Shown one piece after another: positions 62,693-64,000 of a stretch of 64,000 nucleotides of DNA (positions within the stretch are counted from its first letter, which is position 1; each line of letters opens with the position of its first letter). The stretch covers positions 1-64,000 of the forward strand of contig LNDO01000043.1 of NCBI GenBank assembly GCA_001465025.1. The letters run 5' to 3'. Below the pieces are notes generated by a model. It saw nothing but the letters and a program-made list of their open reading frames with translations, searched no databases and was not told the origin of the DNA. Source of the DNA: Pseudomonas sp. Ga0074129. Lineage in GTDB: Bacteria; Pseudomonadota; Gammaproteobacteria; Pseudomonadales; Pseudomonadaceae. Position numbers and translations under genes: made by a program.

Positions 62693-64000
62693 ATGACCGA
62701 AAACTTTTGGAAGGATAAGTATCCCGTTGGGATTGCTTCTGAAATCAATCCTGACCAGTACCCGAATATCCAGGCGGTACTGAAAGAGTCCTGCCAACGC
62801 TTCGCCGATAAGCCAGCTTTTAGCAACATGGGTAAGACCATTACCTACGGCGAGCTGTATGAATTGTCTGGCCAATTTGCGGCCTACCTGCAGCAAAGCA
62901 CGCCCTTGCAGCCCGGCGACCGTATCGCTGTGCAACTGCCCAACGTTCTGCAGTACCCGGTTGTAGTTTTCGGTGCCCTGCGCGCCGGCCTGGTGGTGGT
63001 AAACACCAACCCGCTTTACACCGCGCGGGAGTTGGAGCACCAGTTCAACGATTCCGGCGCCAAGGCCCTTGTTAGCCTGGCCAACATGGCCCACCTGGTT
63101 GAGCAAGTCCTGCCCAAAACTGGCATCAAAACAGTCATCATCACCGAAGTTGGTGACATGCTGCCGCCGCTCAAGCGCTTGCTGGTCAACAGCGTGGTTA
63201 AGCATGTGAAAAAGATGGTGCCGGCCTATAGCCTGCCGCAAGCCATCAAATTTACGGCGGCTATGGCCAAAGGCCGTGGTCAGAGCGTGAAAGAAGCAGC
63301 TCCGGCCAATGGTGAAATTGCCGTGCTGCAATACACCGGCGGCACCACCGGCGTGGCCAAGGGCGCGATGCTCACCCACCGCAACCTGATCGCCAACATG
63401 CTGCAGGTCAAGGCGCTGATGGGCTCGGAAATGAGCGAGGGCAGCGAGGTGTTGATTGCGCCGCTGCCGCTCTACCACATTTACGCGTTCACCTTTCATT
63501 GCATGGCCATGATGCTGATTGGTGGGCACAACGTGCTGATCACCAACCCGCGTGATCTGCCGGCGATGACCAAAGACTTGGCTAAGTACAAGTTCACTGG
63601 TTTTGTCGGTCTCAACACGCTGTTCGTAGCGCTGTGCAACAACGAAGAATTCCGCAAGTTGGACTTCTCCACCCTTAAAGCAACGTTCTCCGGTGGCATG
63701 GCTCTACAACTGGCCACGGCAGAGCGCTGGAAGCAGGTCACCGGTTGCTCCATCTGTGAAGGTTTCGGCATGACCGAAACCAGCCCAGTAGCTTCGGTTA
63801 ACCCGTTCAGCAACATCCAGATCGGCACCATTGGTATCCCGGTGCCGTCGACCCAGTGCAAGGTGATCAACGACGAAGGTGTTGAGCAGCCATTGGGTTC
63901 GATTGGCGAGCTGTGCGTGAAAGGCCCGCAGGTGATGAAGGGCTACTGGCAGCGTCAGGAGGCCACTGACGAAATCCTCGATGCTGAAGGCTGGTTGAAG
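62693..64000 (+). CDS. fadD1: Long-chain acyl-CoA synthetase FadD1-like, 3' end outside
   Basis: The first 436 residues of a second acyl-CoA ligase, about three quarters of the protein. It starts MTENFWKDKYPVGIASEINP and is plainly a paralogue of FadD2 (NTNPLYTARE, VLQYPVVVFGALRAGLVVV). The P-loop YTGGTTGVAKGAMLTH and FGMTETSPV are intact. The frame is open at the window edge, so the hinge and C-terminal domain are not seen. TGAGGAG precedes ATG 62693. Confidence 0.93.
   Translation, partial: MTENFWKDKYPVGIASEINPDQYPNIQAVLKESCQRFADKPAFSNMGKTITYGELYELSGQFAAYLQQSTPLQPGDRIAVQLPNVLQYPVVVFGALRAGLVVVNTNPLYTARELEHQFNDSGAKALVSLANMAHLVEQVLPKTGIKTVIITEVGDMLPPLKRLLVNSVVKHVKKMVPAYSLPQAIKFTAAMAKGRGQSVKEAAPANGEIAVLQYTGGTTGVAKGAMLTHRNLIANMLQVKALMGSEMSEGSEVLIAPLPLYHIYAFTFHCMAMMLIGGHNVLITNPRDLPAMTKDLAKYKFTGFVGLNTLFVALCNNEEFRKLDFSTLKATFSGGMALQLATAERWKQVTGCSICEGFGMTETSPVASVNPFSNIQIGTIGIPVPSTQCKVINDEGVEQPLGSIGELCVKGPQVMKGYWQRQEATDEILDAEGWLK

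Overview
The window is a GC-rich, gene-dense stretch of a gamma-proteobacterial chromosome, almost certainly Pseudomonas. Evidence: an OprP/OprO-type phosphate porin, a DUF3509 protein, Pseudomonas-type REP/REPIN repeats, and two blocks whose gene order I remember from P. aeruginosa PAO1: ycgR-flgN-flgM-flgA/cheV-cheR, and fadD1-fadD2-lipase-maoC. No rRNA, tRNA, CRISPR array, prophage or conjugative module was seen. It is mostly core genome with local decay.

Layout. 1-168: the 5' end of an IS30-type transposase has cut a phospholipase-D-like gene. 0.3-16 kb: DUF4197 protein, MltF-like lytic transglycosylase, plsB, an OprP-like porin behind a Pho box, a ParB-like exported protein, a FemAB/GNAT-like protein, periplasmic cyclophilin, hydrolase, LysR, azoR, rarD and a queuosine-precursor transporter. 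15.4-34.5 kb: DEAD-box helicase, enoyl reductase, an LtaS-like membrane enzyme, a CvfB-type S1 protein, a frameshifted DUF4281 gene, an exported msrB-msrA pair, a diguanylate cyclase, an amidohydrolase, a YebC-family protein, ppiC, sstT and yceH. 34.5-39.3 kb: an exported protein made of 27-residue tandem repeats, then a glutamine-synthetase-like gene, an MFS carrier and two translationally coupled small glycosyltransferases. 39.3-43.9 kb: the flagellar/chemotaxis block, with a clear sigma-28 promoter ahead of flgM. 43.9-53.8 kb: a large bifunctional penicillin-binding protein, a decayed methyltransferase, a TetR-MFP-RND efflux operon with a double palindromic operator, and metR. 53.9-64 kb: metE, hydrolases, DUF1993, a fatty-acid unit (phaJ, lipase-like hydrolase, fadD2) and fadD1, cut by the window end.

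Functional themes are envelope building and repair (transglycosylases, PBP, periplasmic PPIase, MsrA/B), phosphate and lipid metabolism (OprP, PlsB, FadD pair, PhaJ), motility and c-di-GMP signalling, and efflux. I did not find a convincing wholly new system. The most unusual items are the tandem-repeat exported protein, the glutamine-synthetase/MFS/two-glycosyltransferase cluster, the LtaS-like enzyme in a Gram-negative, the atypical PBP, and three broken genes (one by IS insertion, one by frameshift, one by nonsense plus deletion with a 9-bp repeat).
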